Below the pieces are notes generated by a model, which was not told the origin of the DNA, made no database searches, and saw nothing but the letters and a program-made list of their open reading frames with translations. A program made the position numbers and the translations under genes. From Devosia lucknowensis (GTDB lineage: Bacteria > Pseudomonadota > Alphaproteobacteria > Rhizobiales > Devosiaceae): a DNA stretch of 64,000 nt. The stretch lies in NCBI RefSeq assembly GCF_900177655.1, contig NZ_FXWK01000001.1, positions 186,001 through 250,000 of the forward strand. Reading direction: 5' to 3'. Each line of letters begins with the position of its first letter. Position 1 is the first letter of the stretch. Of the stretch, positions 29,746 through 37,761 are shown in pieces.

Positions 29746-30161
29746 CGCAAGCAGCAAAACCCCTGCCGCGCACCTTCATCATCGTGGCCTTCGGCCCCCT
29801 GGTGGGCGCGGTGACGATGAGCGTCATCATGCTCGCTCTCGCCGCCTCGCAGAACCCGGACACGATATTCGATTATCTCGCCTATGGTATCGCTCTCTAC
29901 CTCGCGTTTGGCTATATCGCCGGTTTCCTGCCCGCGCTGGCCGCGGCCCTGCTGTGGCGTGTCGTGCCACCCGGTTGGAGCCTCGGCCGCCGCGTCCTTG
30001 CGGCCATCCTGATCGGTGGGCTCACGAGCGCAATCCTCGTCTGGCCATTCATGGCGCTGTTCCTCGCCTTCATGCCGCCCAACATCTATTTCGCCGCTCT
30101 TGCCGCCTTCTGCGGCGCGATTGCGCTGTGCGCCACGGCCCTTCCGGGAGGCAAGCGCTGA
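29742..30161 (+). CDS. Four-helix membrane protein in the cobalamin operon (paralogue 2)
   Basis: At 139 aa it has four predicted helices: FIIVAFGPLVGAVTMSVIML, AFGYIAGFLPALAAALLWRVV, LAAILIGGLTSAILVWPFM and AALAAFCGAIALCATALP. It is a divergent copy of the preceding protein. It starts at GTG overlapping the upstream stop, and its own TGA shares one base with the cobN ATG, so it is locked into the cobalamin operon by translational coupling. I do not recognise a function. Confidence 0.75.
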   Translation: MTQAAKPLPRTFIIVAFGPLVGAVTMSVIMLALAASQNPDTIFDYLAYGIALYLAFGYIAGFLPALAAALLWRVVPPGWSLGRRVLAAILIGGLTSAILVWPFMALFLAFMPPNIYFAALAAFCGAIALCATALPGGKR

Positions 30162-33100
30162 TGCACCTGCTCTCCGCCCAGGCCGGTGCCATCCAGCAGG
30201 AAGGCGAGGCCATCGACCTTGCCCAGTCCCCCGGCGCCTACATCTTCGCCTCTTCGGCCGATAGCGAACTGGCCATGCTGGCCGGCGCCGTCGACCGGGC
30301 TGGGGAGACAGGCCTGCGTCTCGCTAATACGCTGCGCCTCGTCAACAATCTCTCCGTCGACATGTGGCTGGAACAGACGGTCGCCCATGCCCGGCTCGTC
30401 GTTCTCCGCCTCATCGGCGGCGCGGCCTATTTCCAGTATGGCGTCGATGAACTGACGGCCCTTTGCGCCAACAGACGCATTCCCCTCGTCCTTTTGCCCG
30501 GCGACGCCAATCCCGACCCGATCCTTCAGGCCCGTTCCACCGTCCACCCCGATGACTGGACCACGCTCCACCGCCTGTTCATATCAGGCGGCCCCGACAA
30601 TGCCGACGCGATCCTGGCAGCCTTTGCCGCCCTTGCGGCACCTAACCCTCTGGGAGAGAGGTCGGCGGCGCAGCCGCCGGGTGAGGGGGCCTTGCTGCCG
30701 AACATCGAAGTCAAACCCTTCCCCCGGTTCGGCCTCTGGCACCCCAAAACCGGTATGACCAATGAGGGAGACCTGCGGGCGCTGTATCCCCCCTCATCCG
30801 GCGCTGCGCGCCACCTTCTCCCACAAGGGGAGAAGGGAGGCGCCGGTGCCGAAACGCGCGCAGTGCCCCCCTCTCCCCTCGTGGGAGAGGGTGCCCGAAG
30901 GGCGGGTGAGGGGGCCTTCAGCTCGATCACCCAATACATCCCCATCCTCTTCTACCGCGCCGCCCTTGAAGGCGCCGGCACGGCCACGCTCGAAGCGCTG
31001 ATCGCCGAGCTGGAATCCCACGGCCTCGCCCCGGTACCGCTGCTGGTCTCCTCTCTCAAGGAAGCCGCCTGCGTGCGCTTCGTGCAAAACGCATTGGCGG
31101 CCTTCCCGCCGTCCGCCATCTTCAATCTCACCGCCTTCGCTTTGGGCGTGGCCGATCTCGACGACAAGGCCAACCCCTTCTCGGGCACCGATGCACCGGT
31201 GATTCAGCTGATCCAGTCCGGCCGCTCCGAATCCCAGTGGGCCGCTGACCCGCAGGGCCTGTCGTCCAAGGACATGGCCATGTATCTCGTCATGCCCGAA
31301 GTGGACGGGCGCATCGGCGGCCTCCTCGTCGGACACAAGGCCGACGCCGTGTGGCACGAGCGCACCCAGTGCCCGCTCAGCGCCTACGCACCCGATGCGG
31401 GCGGCATTCGTCGCGCCGTCGACCTCGCCTTCAACTGGTCTCGCCTCCGCGCCACCCCTCACGCCGGGCGTCGCATCGCCATGGTCCTCGCCAACTACCC
31501 CATCCGCGACGGCCGCCTTGCCAACGGTGTCGGCTACGACGCCCCGGAGAGCACCGTGCGCATGCTGATGGCTCTTGCAGAGGCGGGGTACAACCTCTCG
31601 CCTCCCTCCCCCGTGGGGGGAGGAGACGAGGGTGGGGGTCCATCAGCGGGCCACCCAATCTACCCCCGCAGCTCCGTCGACCTCATCAGCCGCTTCCAGT
31701 CCGGGCCCACCAACGCCCACCCGCAGCGCGGTACCGCCGACGCCGTCCTCCCGCTCGCGCAATACGCCGCGCTCTTTGCAACTTTGCCGGACGAAATCCG
31801 CACCGCCGTCACCGCGCGCTGGGGCGATCCGGCGACCGATCCGTTCATTCGCGAAAACGCCTTCCACCTTCCCGCGCATCGCTTCGGCAACGTCGTGCTC
31901 ATGCTTCAGCCAGCCCGCGGCTGGCAGCTCGACGAGACGTTGAGTTATCACGATCCCAATTTGGTACCGCCGCACGCCTATATCGCCGCCTATCTCTGGA
32001 TACGGCATGAGTTCGGCGCGCACGCGCTGATCCACAACGGCAAGCACGGTACGCTCGAATGGCTGCCGGGCAAGTCGGCGGCGCTGGATGCCGACTGCTG
32101 CCCCGATGCGCTCTGGGGCCAGCTGCCCCATCTCTATCCGTTTATCGTCAATGATCCCGGCGAAGGCACGCAGGCCAAGCGCCGCACCGGTGCCGTCATC
32201 ATCGACCACCTCGTGCCGCCGCTCACCCGCGCCGAAACCTACGGCCCGCTCAAGGATCTCGAAGCGCTGCTCGACGAATATTACGCGGCCTCGGGCATGG
32301 ATCGGCGGCGCCTCAACGACCTGCGTCGTCGCATTCTCGATTTCGTCAGCGACAGCCGTCTCGATCAGGACATCGGTCTGCCCGAAGGCGAAACCGAAGC
32401 CCTGATCAAGATCGACAACTTCCTGTGCGATCTCAAGGAAGCCCAGATACGCGACGGTCTGCACGTGTTCGGGTCCTCGCCAGAGGGAGGGATGGCGCGG
32501 GACCTTGCCGTCGCACTGGCCAGAGTGCCACGCGGCGATGCTCCCGGGGATAACGCGCTGATCCGTGCCCTGGCGGATGACCTCAAGCTTGGTTTTGACC
32601 CCTTAACAGCAAAGCTCGGCGACCCATGGACCGGGCCCGTGCCCGAGACCATCCATCCCCACGGCGCGGAGGTTTGGGGAACGATCCGCACCACCGGCGA
32701 CATGGTCGAACGCCTCGAACACCTCGCCGCCGACCTCGTGTCCGGCACCCTTGATTGCCCGGAAAACTGGCCCGCCACCCGGGCCGTCCTCGACACCGTG
32801 GAAACTGTGATTGAACCCCGCCTCGCCGCCTCCGGCCCTGCCGAGATGCAGGCCTTCCTCGATGCGCTGGACGGCAAGTTCATCACGCCCGGCCCATCCG
32901 GCGCGCCCTCGCGCGGTCGCCTCGATGTGCTGCCCACGGGACGCAATTTCTATTCCGTCGATGCCCGCGCCGTCCCCACGCCCAGCGCCTGGGAACTGGG
33001 TCGCAAATCCGCCGAAAGCCTCGTGCTCCGCCATCTGCAGGACACTGGTCACCATCTGCGGGCAACAGCGCTCTCCGTCTGGGGCACCGCCAACATGCGC

Positions 33101-34114
33101 ACCGGCGGCGACGACATCGCCCAGGCGCTGGCGCTGATCGGCGCCCGTCCCACCTGGGACCCCGGCTCGCTGCGCGTCTCCGGCTACGAGATCGTGCCGC
33201 TGGCCCGGCTTGGCCGTCCCCGCGTTGACGTGACCTTGCGCATTTCCGGCTTCTTCCGCGATGCTTTCCCGGCCCAGATCGCGCTGTTCGACCGCGCCGC
33301 CCGCGCCATCGGCGCGCTGGACGAGCCCGAGGACGACAACCCCATCGCCGCCCGCATGCGCGCCGAAGCCCTGGGTCTGATGGCGCAGGGCAAATCAGAA
33401 AAGGACGCCGCGCTCGAAGCCGGCGCGCGTATCTTCGGCTCGCGACCGGGCACCTACGGCGCCGGCCTCGGTCAGCTCATCGATAGCGGCAAGTGGTCGG
33501 GCAAGGCCGATCTGGCCGACCAGGTCCTGCGCTGGGGCCAATACGCCTATGGCGCCACGACCCACGGCACGCCACTGCAGGAGCGCTTCCGCGCCCGCCT
33601 CGGCCAGATCGACGCGGTGATCCACAACCAGGACAATCGCGAGCACGACCTGCTCGACAGCGACAATTACTACCAGTTCGAAGGCGGCCTCTCGCTTGCC
33701 GCCGAGACGCTCTCCGGCGCCAGACCTGCCGCCTATCACAACGACCACTCCCGTCCCGAGCGCCCCATCGTCCGCACGCTCGAAGAGGAGATTGCCCACG
33801 TCATGCGCTCGCGCGTGGTCAATCCCAAATGGCTCGCCGGGATGATGCGCCACGGCTATCGCGGCGCATTCGAAATCATCGCAACGGTGGATTTCATGTT
33901 TGCCTTCGCCGCCACCACGGGTGCGGTCAAGACCCATCATTTCGACCTCGCTTTCGAGGCCTTTGTCGAGGACGACACTGTCCGCGACTTCCTCGAAGCG
34001 TCCAATCGCTTCGGCTATGATGAACTCATGGCCAAATTCCGCGAGGCGCGCGAGAGAGGCCTCTGGTCGCCCCGCTCGAATTCCGTCTTTGCCTATCTGG
34101 AGCCGACGCCATGA
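30161..34114 (+). CDS. cobN: Cobaltochelatase subunit CobN
   Basis: CobN is the large subunit of the aerobic ATP-dependent cobaltochelatase that inserts cobalt into hydrogenobyrinic acid a,c-diamide with CobS and CobT (not in this window). The 1317-aa protein has the family blocks VPLLVSSLKEAACVRFVQ, VVLMLQPARGWQLDE, HEFGAHALIHNGKHGTLEWL and a C-terminal region with DSDNYYQFEGGL. Three in-frame insertions of palindromic repeat sequence (residues about 161-178, 209-252 and 479-497) make it longer than usual. ATG 30161 overlaps the previous stop. CobO follows with an ATGA overlap. Confidence 0.96.
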   Translation: MHLLSAQAGAIQQEGEAIDLAQSPGAYIFASSADSELAMLAGAVDRAGETGLRLANTLRLVNNLSVDMWLEQTVAHARLVVLRLIGGAAYFQYGVDELTALCANRRIPLVLLPGDANPDPILQARSTVHPDDWTTLHRLFISGGPDNADAILAAFAALAAPNPLGERSAAQPPGEGALLPNIEVKPFPRFGLWHPKTGMTNEGDLRALYPPSSGAARHLLPQGEKGGAGAETRAVPPSPLVGEGARRAGEGAFSSITQYIPILFYRAALEGAGTATLEALIAELESHGLAPVPLLVSSLKEAACVRFVQNALAAFPPSAIFNLTAFALGVADLDDKANPFSGTDAPVIQLIQSGRSESQWAADPQGLSSKDMAMYLVMPEVDGRIGGLLVGHKADAVWHERTQCPLSAYAPDAGGIRRAVDLAFNWSRLRATPHAGRRIAMVLANYPIRDGRLANGVGYDAPESTVRMLMALAEAGYNLSPPSPVGGGDEGGGPSAGHPIYPRSSVDLISRFQSGPTNAHPQRGTADAVLPLAQYAALFATLPDEIRTAVTARWGDPATDPFIRENAFHLPAHRFGNVVLMLQPARGWQLDETLSYHDPNLVPPHAYIAAYLWIRHEFGAHALIHNGKHGTLEWLPGKSAALDADCCPDALWGQLPHLYPFIVNDPGEGTQAKRRTGAVIIDHLVPPLTRAETYGPLKDLEALLDEYYAASGMDRRRLNDLRRRILDFVSDSRLDQDIGLPEGETEALIKIDNFLCDLKEAQIRDGLHVFGSSPEGGMARDLAVALARVPRGDAPGDNALIRALADDLKLGFDPLTAKLGDPWTGPVPETIHPHGAEVWGTIRTTGDMVERLEHLAADLVSGTLDCPENWPATRAVLDTVETVIEPRLAASGPAEMQAFLDALDGKFITPGPSGAPSRGRLDVLPTGRNFYSVDARAVPTPSAWELGRKSAESLVLRHLQDTGHHLRATALSVWGTANMRTGGDDIAQALALIGARPTWDPGSLRVSGYEIVPLARLGRPRVDVTLRISGFFRDAFPAQIALFDRAARAIGALDEPEDDNPIAARMRAEALGLMAQGKSEKDAALEAGARIFGSRPGTYGAGLGQLIDSGKWSGKADLADQVLRWGQYAYGATTHGTPLQERFRARLGQIDAVIHNQDNREHDLLDSDNYYQFEGGLSLAAETLSGARPAAYHNDHSRPERPIVRTLEEEIAHVMRSRVVNPKWLAGMMRHGYRGAFEIIATVDFMFAFAATTGAVKTHHFDLAFEAFVEDDTVRDFLEASNRFGYDELMAKFREARERGLWSPRSNSVFAYLEPTP
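30641..30693. repeat. Palindromic repeat inserted in frame in cobN (copy 1)
   Basis: It carries GGGAGAG, a GGCGGCGCAGCCGCC hairpin and the tail CGGGTGAGGGGGCCTT. The same tail occurs at 61399 between purD and gshA and again at 30902. It is translated as roughly LGERSAAQPPGEGALLP, a low-complexity insert in an otherwise conserved enzyme. Confidence 0.8.
30787..30917. repeat. Double palindromic repeat inserted in frame in cobN (copies 2 and 3)
   Basis: Two element copies, the first in reverse orientation, lie back to back: CCACCTTCTCCCACAAGG with GGGGAGAAGGG, then CCTCTCCCCTCGTGGGAGAG ending CGGGTGAGGGGGCCTT. Together they add about 43 residues to CobN without a stop or frameshift. Confidence 0.8.
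31597..31650. repeat. Palindromic repeat inserted in frame in cobN (copy 4)
   Basis: CCTCCCTCCCCCGTGGGG, then GGAGGAGACGAGGGTGGGGG, resembling the elements at 16371 and 45824. It is translated as the odd segment PPSPVGGGDEGGGPSAG inside the conserved CobN sequence. Confidence 0.75.
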
Positions 34115-34761
34115 CCGACACGCCCGAAAAGCCGCTCAAGAAGACCGACCTCATGACCGAGGCCGAACGCGACGCGTACCACGCCGAAAAAATGAAGAAG
34201 AAGAAGGCCGCGCGCGACAAGATCCTCTCCACCAAGACCGAGGAAAAAGGCCTTCTCGTCGTCCATACCGGCAAGGGCAAGGGCAAGTCGACGGCCGCCT
34301 TCGGCATGGTTTTTCGCGCCTTGGGCAACGGCATGCGCGTGGGCGTCGTCCAGTTCGTCAAGGGCGTCTGGGACACCGGCGAGCGCACTGTGCTCGACAA
34401 GTTTCCCGATCACGTCACCATCAATGCCATGGGCGAAGGTTTCACCTGGGATGTCGCCGATCGCCAGCGCGATCTCGCTGCGGCCCGCAAGGCCTGGGAT
34501 CAGGCAAAGGCGCTGATAGCAGACCCCGACTACGACATGGTGCTGCTCGACGAGCTCAACATCTGCCTGCGTTACGACTACCTGCCCATCGAGGAAGTGG
34601 TCGAAACGTTGCGCAACAAGCCGCACGACAAGCACGTCATCGTCACCGGCCGCAATGCCAAGGACGAGTTGATCGAAATCGCCGATCTCGTCACCGAAAT
34701 GACCGAGATCAAGCACCACTTCCGCTCCGGCGTGAAGGCGCAGAAGGGCATCGAATTCTAG
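34111..34761 (+). CDS. cobO: Cob(I)yrinic acid a,c-diamide adenosyltransferase
   Basis: This 216-aa CobO/BtuR-type enzyme adds the adenosyl group to the reduced corrinoid. It has the P-loop VVHTGKGKGKSTAAFG, then VQFVKGVWDTGER and LLDELNICLRYDYL. A lysine-rich N-terminal extension (KKTDLMTEAERDAYHAEKMK) precedes the domain. It starts inside the cobN stop (ATGA) and is the last gene of the riboswitch-led operon. Confidence 0.96.
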   Translation: MTDTPEKPLKKTDLMTEAERDAYHAEKMKKKKAARDKILSTKTEEKGLLVVHTGKGKGKSTAAFGMVFRALGNGMRVGVVQFVKGVWDTGERTVLDKFPDHVTINAMGEGFTWDVADRQRDLAAARKAWDQAKALIADPDYDMVLLDELNICLRYDYLPIEEVVETLRNKPHDKHVIVTGRNAKDELIEIADLVTEMTEIKHHFRSGVKAQKGIEF

Positions 34762-34768
34762 CCGCTCC

Positions 34769-35239
34769 TCAGCAGCCTTCGGCGACGAAGGAGCGCGCCA
34801 GCCCCTGCAGCACCGGCTCGACGGCATTGAGGTCGGCCGTCGGGAAATCCACCCGCATGCTGGCATAGCTCTTGCCATCGCACAGCACGATCAGCCGCTG
34901 GAAGAAGCTGCGCCGGTCGCGCAGGCCCGAAAGCGTGGCCCATTGCGGCGTGGAGGTCTGCATGGTGATCCCCCAGCCCAGTGCCGCATTGTCGGCCGCC
35001 AGCGACTGCGCCAGTGCGTCGAGCCCGGTGTCCATCGGGCCGCCCCAGGCTTCCAGGCTTTGCTCGGCCTCGGTGCGATAAAAGGCCTGGCCCGCGCCGT
35101 CGCTGGCTTCGCCATTGCCCTCGAAATCGGGCGGCACGTCTATCGCATAGCCAAATCGCGCATTGGTGTAGTGCCCCCAATACTGCGCCAGGGCAGGGGT
35201 GGTGAAAACCAGCAGGAATAGAATAATCAACCGTCGCAT
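34769..35239 (-). CDS. Small secreted protein of unknown function
   Basis: This 156-aa protein has a short signal peptide (MRRLIILFLLVFTTPALA). The mature part opens with YWGHYTNARFGYAIDVPPDF, the kind of start seen in small periplasmic proteins of Hyphomicrobiales. It ends in a lone C-terminal cysteine (VAEGC). I chose the ATG that puts the signal peptide first. It converges on cobO with a 7-base gap and is unlikely to be part of the cobalamin pathway. Confidence 0.7.
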   Translation of the reverse strand: MRRLIILFLLVFTTPALAQYWGHYTNARFGYAIDVPPDFEGNGEASDGAGQAFYRTEAEQSLEAWGGPMDTGLDALAQSLAADNAALGWGITMQTSTPQWATLSGLRDRRSFFQRLIVLCDGKSYASMRVDFPTADLNAVEPVLQGLARSFVAEGC

Positions 35240-35279
35240 CGTCTGAGCCTGCCTGCGCCGTCCCGCTTTGGCAATCACC

Positions 35280-36176
35280 TCACAAAACCACGATCCCGGC
35301 GTGCTTGGCTTTTTCTTCAGGCTCCACGTGGATGGTGATCTGCACGTCGTCGACAGCGTCGCGCAACTTGGCCTCGATGCGATCGCAGATCGTGTGCGCG
35401 GCATCCACGCTCATGGCTCCGGGCACCACGAGGTGAAAATCGATGAACGTCATCTTGCCCGCCTGCCGTGTGCGGATGTCATGGGCTTCCAGCGCCCCCT
35501 CCGCATTGACGGAGATGACCTCGCGAATGGTTTTCTGGGTGTCCGGCGGAACAGCCACGTCCATCAATCCGCCGACGCTGTCGCGGATCACTCCCCAGCC
35601 CGACCACAGGATATTGACCGCCACCAGCGCCGCAAGGATCGCGTCCAGTTGCGCAAAGCCGGTGAGGAACACCAGAACCAGCCCCACCAGCACGCCCACG
35701 GTCGAGACCACATCGGTCAGAAGGTGCTTTCCGTCAGCCTCGATGGCCGGCGACCGCGCCTTTCGCCCGTGCCGGATCAGCACCTGCGCCCAGATGACGT
35801 TGATCACAGTCGCGCCGGCGCTGATGGCCAGGCCCTCCAGCGGCGCTTCGGGCAGTTCGGGCGAGAGAAAACCGAAATAGGCTTCGCGCAGGATCAGGAT
35901 CGCGGCCACGATGATCATCACGCCCACGATCACCGCCGAGAAATATTCGGCCTTGTGATAGCCATAGGGCAGGGAAGCATCGGCCGGGCGCTGCGCCAGC
36001 CGCACCGCCACCAGCGCGACCACGGCCGTCACCACATTGACGATCGATTCCAGCGCATCCGAATAAAGCGCTACCGATCCGGTGAGCCACCAGGCCAGAG
36101 TCTTGAGGCCAAGCACCACCAGCCCCACCACTAGGCTCGTCGCTGCAATGGTCACGGTCTTGTTGGTGATGGCCAT
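35280..36176 (-). CDS. Cation diffusion facilitator (CDF) family exporter
   Basis: This 298-aa protein has six transmembrane helices (from about residue 8 to 185) and a cytoplasmic ferredoxin-like domain (about 205-290). The membrane metal-site motifs are LYSDALESIVNV in helix 2 and DGKHLLTDVVST in helix 5; the tail has MTFIDFHLVVPGAMSVDAAH. CDF proteins export divalent cations such as zinc, cobalt or iron in exchange for protons. Its place inside the cobalt/cobalamin cluster suggests cobalt, but the metal cannot be read from the sequence. Confidence 0.92.
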   Translation of the reverse strand: MAITNKTVTIAATSLVVGLVVLGLKTLAWWLTGSVALYSDALESIVNVVTAVVALVAVRLAQRPADASLPYGYHKAEYFSAVIVGVMIIVAAILILREAYFGFLSPELPEAPLEGLAISAGATVINVIWAQVLIRHGRKARSPAIEADGKHLLTDVVSTVGVLVGLVLVFLTGFAQLDAILAALVAVNILWSGWGVIRDSVGGLMDVAVPPDTQKTIREVISVNAEGALEAHDIRTRQAGKMTFIDFHLVVPGAMSVDAAHTICDRIEAKLRDAVDDVQITIHVEPEEKAKHAGIVVL

Positions 36177-36328
36177 GCGCTTGGGTCCCCGGGTTGAGCC
36201 ATCGCCATATCGGAGACTCGATGGGGCGACAAGCCATTGTATTTGCAAACGATTTTCAGAAGCATTCCCATGTGGGCCATGCATCGCGACATATGGCGGC
36301 AAGCCCTTGATTGACCATGGGGATTGCC

Positions 36329-36447
36329 CGGGGTTAGAACCGGTGCAGCGCAGCGTTCCATGATGGAACTGAAACAGAGCCCGGTGCGGTCGACCCAGTT
36401 GCGGGACCAGATCCGGGGCTGAGCCGGTTTTTGAGCGAACCTGCCTC
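36329..36447 (+). promoter_or_regulatory. Candidate variant cobalamin riboswitch upstream of cobE
   Basis: Segments of a B12 riboswitch appear in the right order but incompletely: a GTTCCA-TGA-TGGAAC hairpin (36355-36369), GAAACAGAGCCCGGTGCGG (36371-36389), ATCCGGGGCTG (36411-36421) and CGAACCTGCC (36436-36445) where the B12 box ends. The CCCCGCAACTGT block is missing. CCGG arms (36413-36416, 36424-36427) followed by TTTTT could be a small terminator. The rest of the divergent gap (36177-36328) shows nothing clear. Confidence 0.4.
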
Positions 36448-36464
36448 GGATGATCGAGGCGACG

Positions 36465-36941
36465 ATGACTGAACGATTGCAGGGCCTGTTTGGCGCCCGA
36501 ACCTTGTCGAGCCGCTCCGGGCTGGTGGCCGGCATCGGCTTGCGTGCCGGCTGCAGTGCCGAAGATATCGTGGCGATGCTCGATCAGAGCCTTGGCCGGC
36601 TGAGCGCCACCCGCGCCGATCTTGTCGCCCTTGCCACGCTCGATGCCAAGGCCCGCCATCCAGCCCTGCTTGCTGTCGCCAAAGCCCTCGATATTGCTCT
36701 CGTTGCCCTCGCCCGCGATGATCTTGGAGGCTCCGCGCCCAACCCGTCCGTGACCGTCCTGGCAACGCTGGGCCTGCCCTCTGTGGCCGAAGCATCGGCC
36801 CTGGCATTCGGCCCGTTGCTCCTGGAAAAGCAGCGCGGCGCAAATGTCACCTGCGCTATTTCGCGCTACGATTCTGTTGCCGCGCCGTTCAGCGCCGCGA
36901 TCGCCGCGTCGACGCTCGCCACTTCCAGTGCCGGGCCGTAA
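36465..36941 (+). CDS. cobE: CobE / CbiG C-terminal domain cobalamin protein
   Basis: This 158-aa protein has the CobE pattern: VAGIGLRAGCSAEDIVAML at the start, ALATLDAKARHPALLAVAKAL in the middle, LPSVAEASALAFG and a final TCAISRYD. CobE and the matching CbiG domain act around precorrin-5 chemistry and ring contraction in corrin synthesis. I chose ATG 36465, five bases after GAGG; an in-frame ATG at 36450 has no ribosome site. The last 76 bases overlap the end of cobK on the other strand. Confidence 0.85.
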   Translation: MTERLQGLFGARTLSSRSGLVAGIGLRAGCSAEDIVAMLDQSLGRLSATRADLVALATLDAKARHPALLAVAKALDIALVALARDDLGGSAPNPSVTVLATLGLPSVAEASALAFGPLLLEKQRGANVTCAISRYDSVAAPFSAAIAASTLATSSAGP

Positions 36942-37603
36942 ACAGGCCGGCCGATCATGATCACGGTAACGCCCATATTTTGCGCCGCCTCGAGCTTCGC
37001 CGCCGTTTGCGCCCCGCCCGAATTCTTGCTCACCACATGCGTGATGCCATGACGCCGCATCAGCGCCATTTCGCCATCCACCGTATAGGGCGGACGGCTG
37101 ACGATCAGCTCCGCATGGTCGGGCAACGGCAGGTCCGGCCGCTCGATGACGCGCACATGGATGTGGCAGTCGTCGCGGTCAAGAAACGTGTCGAGCCCGG
37201 TATGTCCGGTGGTCAGCAGCACGTCGGCGCCCGCCGGCAACACGGCAGCCGCCTCCTGCACGGCGTCGACATGCACCCAGGTCTGCCCCGGGGCGGGCAC
37301 CCAGGCGGGGCGCATGTAGCGCACCAGCGGAATGCCTGTAGCGGTCGCTGCGGCCACGGCATTGATCGAAATCAACCCGGCATAGGGATGCGTGGCGTCC
37401 ACCAGCCTGTCGATCTGCGCGGCGCGCAGATAGGCGCACAGCCCCGGAATGCCCCCGAACGGCCCCATGCGCAAACCGCCCTCGGGCAGGATTGGGTCTT
37501 GCGTCCGGCCAGCCAGCGATGTGATGACGTCGTGACCCGTCGCCACCAGGCGGTTCGCCAGCTGCCGCGCCTCGGCTGTCCCTCCCAGGATCAGGATTTT
37601 CAT
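36866..37603 (-). CDS. cobK: Precorrin-6A reductase
   Basis: CobK reduces precorrin-6A to precorrin-6B with NADPH. This 245-aa protein starts MKILILGGTAEARQLANRL and carries the family phrases VDATHPYAGLISINA, LLTTGHTGLDTF and VVSKNSGGAQTAAKLEAA. I chose the ATG at 37603, the normal family start, although the frame is open through the upstream repeat. It runs against the neighbouring cob genes and overlaps the cobE 3' end. Confidence 0.96.
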   Translation of the reverse strand: MKILILGGTAEARQLANRLVATGHDVITSLAGRTQDPILPEGGLRMGPFGGIPGLCAYLRAAQIDRLVDATHPYAGLISINAVAAATATGIPLVRYMRPAWVPAPGQTWVHVDAVQEAAAVLPAGADVLLTTGHTGLDTFLDRDDCHIHVRVIERPDLPLPDHAELIVSRPPYTVDGEMALMRRHGITHVVSKNSGGAQTAAKLEAAQNMGVTVIMIGRPVYGPALEVASVDAAIAALNGAATES

Positions 37604-37654
37604 GTCGTTTTTGCCCCTGTTACCTCGGCCGTGAGCAGTTCGATCCCGACCAGC

Positions 37655-37742
37655 GGTGCCGCCCTCGGGCTTGACCCAGGGGCCGCTCTCCATCGCACAG
37701 CAAGCCGGTATTGGCCCCCGGGTCAAGCCCGAGGGCGGCACG
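37655..37742. repeat. Inverted repeat between cobK and cobA
   Basis: The left arm GTGCCGCCCTCGGGCTTGAC and the right arm GTCAAGCCCGAGGGCGGCAC are perfectly complementary over 20 bp, with about 45 bases between. It sits in the divergent promoter region of cobK and cobA. A related half-size hairpin lies at about 42480-42500. Confidence 0.75.
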
Positions 37743-37761
37743 GTGACGGGGAGGGGTGTTG

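Noticed and set aside
30641..31650. cobN considered as a pseudogene or misassembly because of the repeat insertions
   Set aside because: All inserts preserve the reading frame, and conserved CobN blocks continue on both sides up to an intact stop overlapping cobO.
36371..36421. A cobalamin riboswitch on the minus strand, because CCCGCAACTG reads there
   Set aside because: The other conserved blocks do not follow in order on that strand, and the minus-strand downstream gene would be the CDF exporter. The plus-strand order upstream of cobE fits better.
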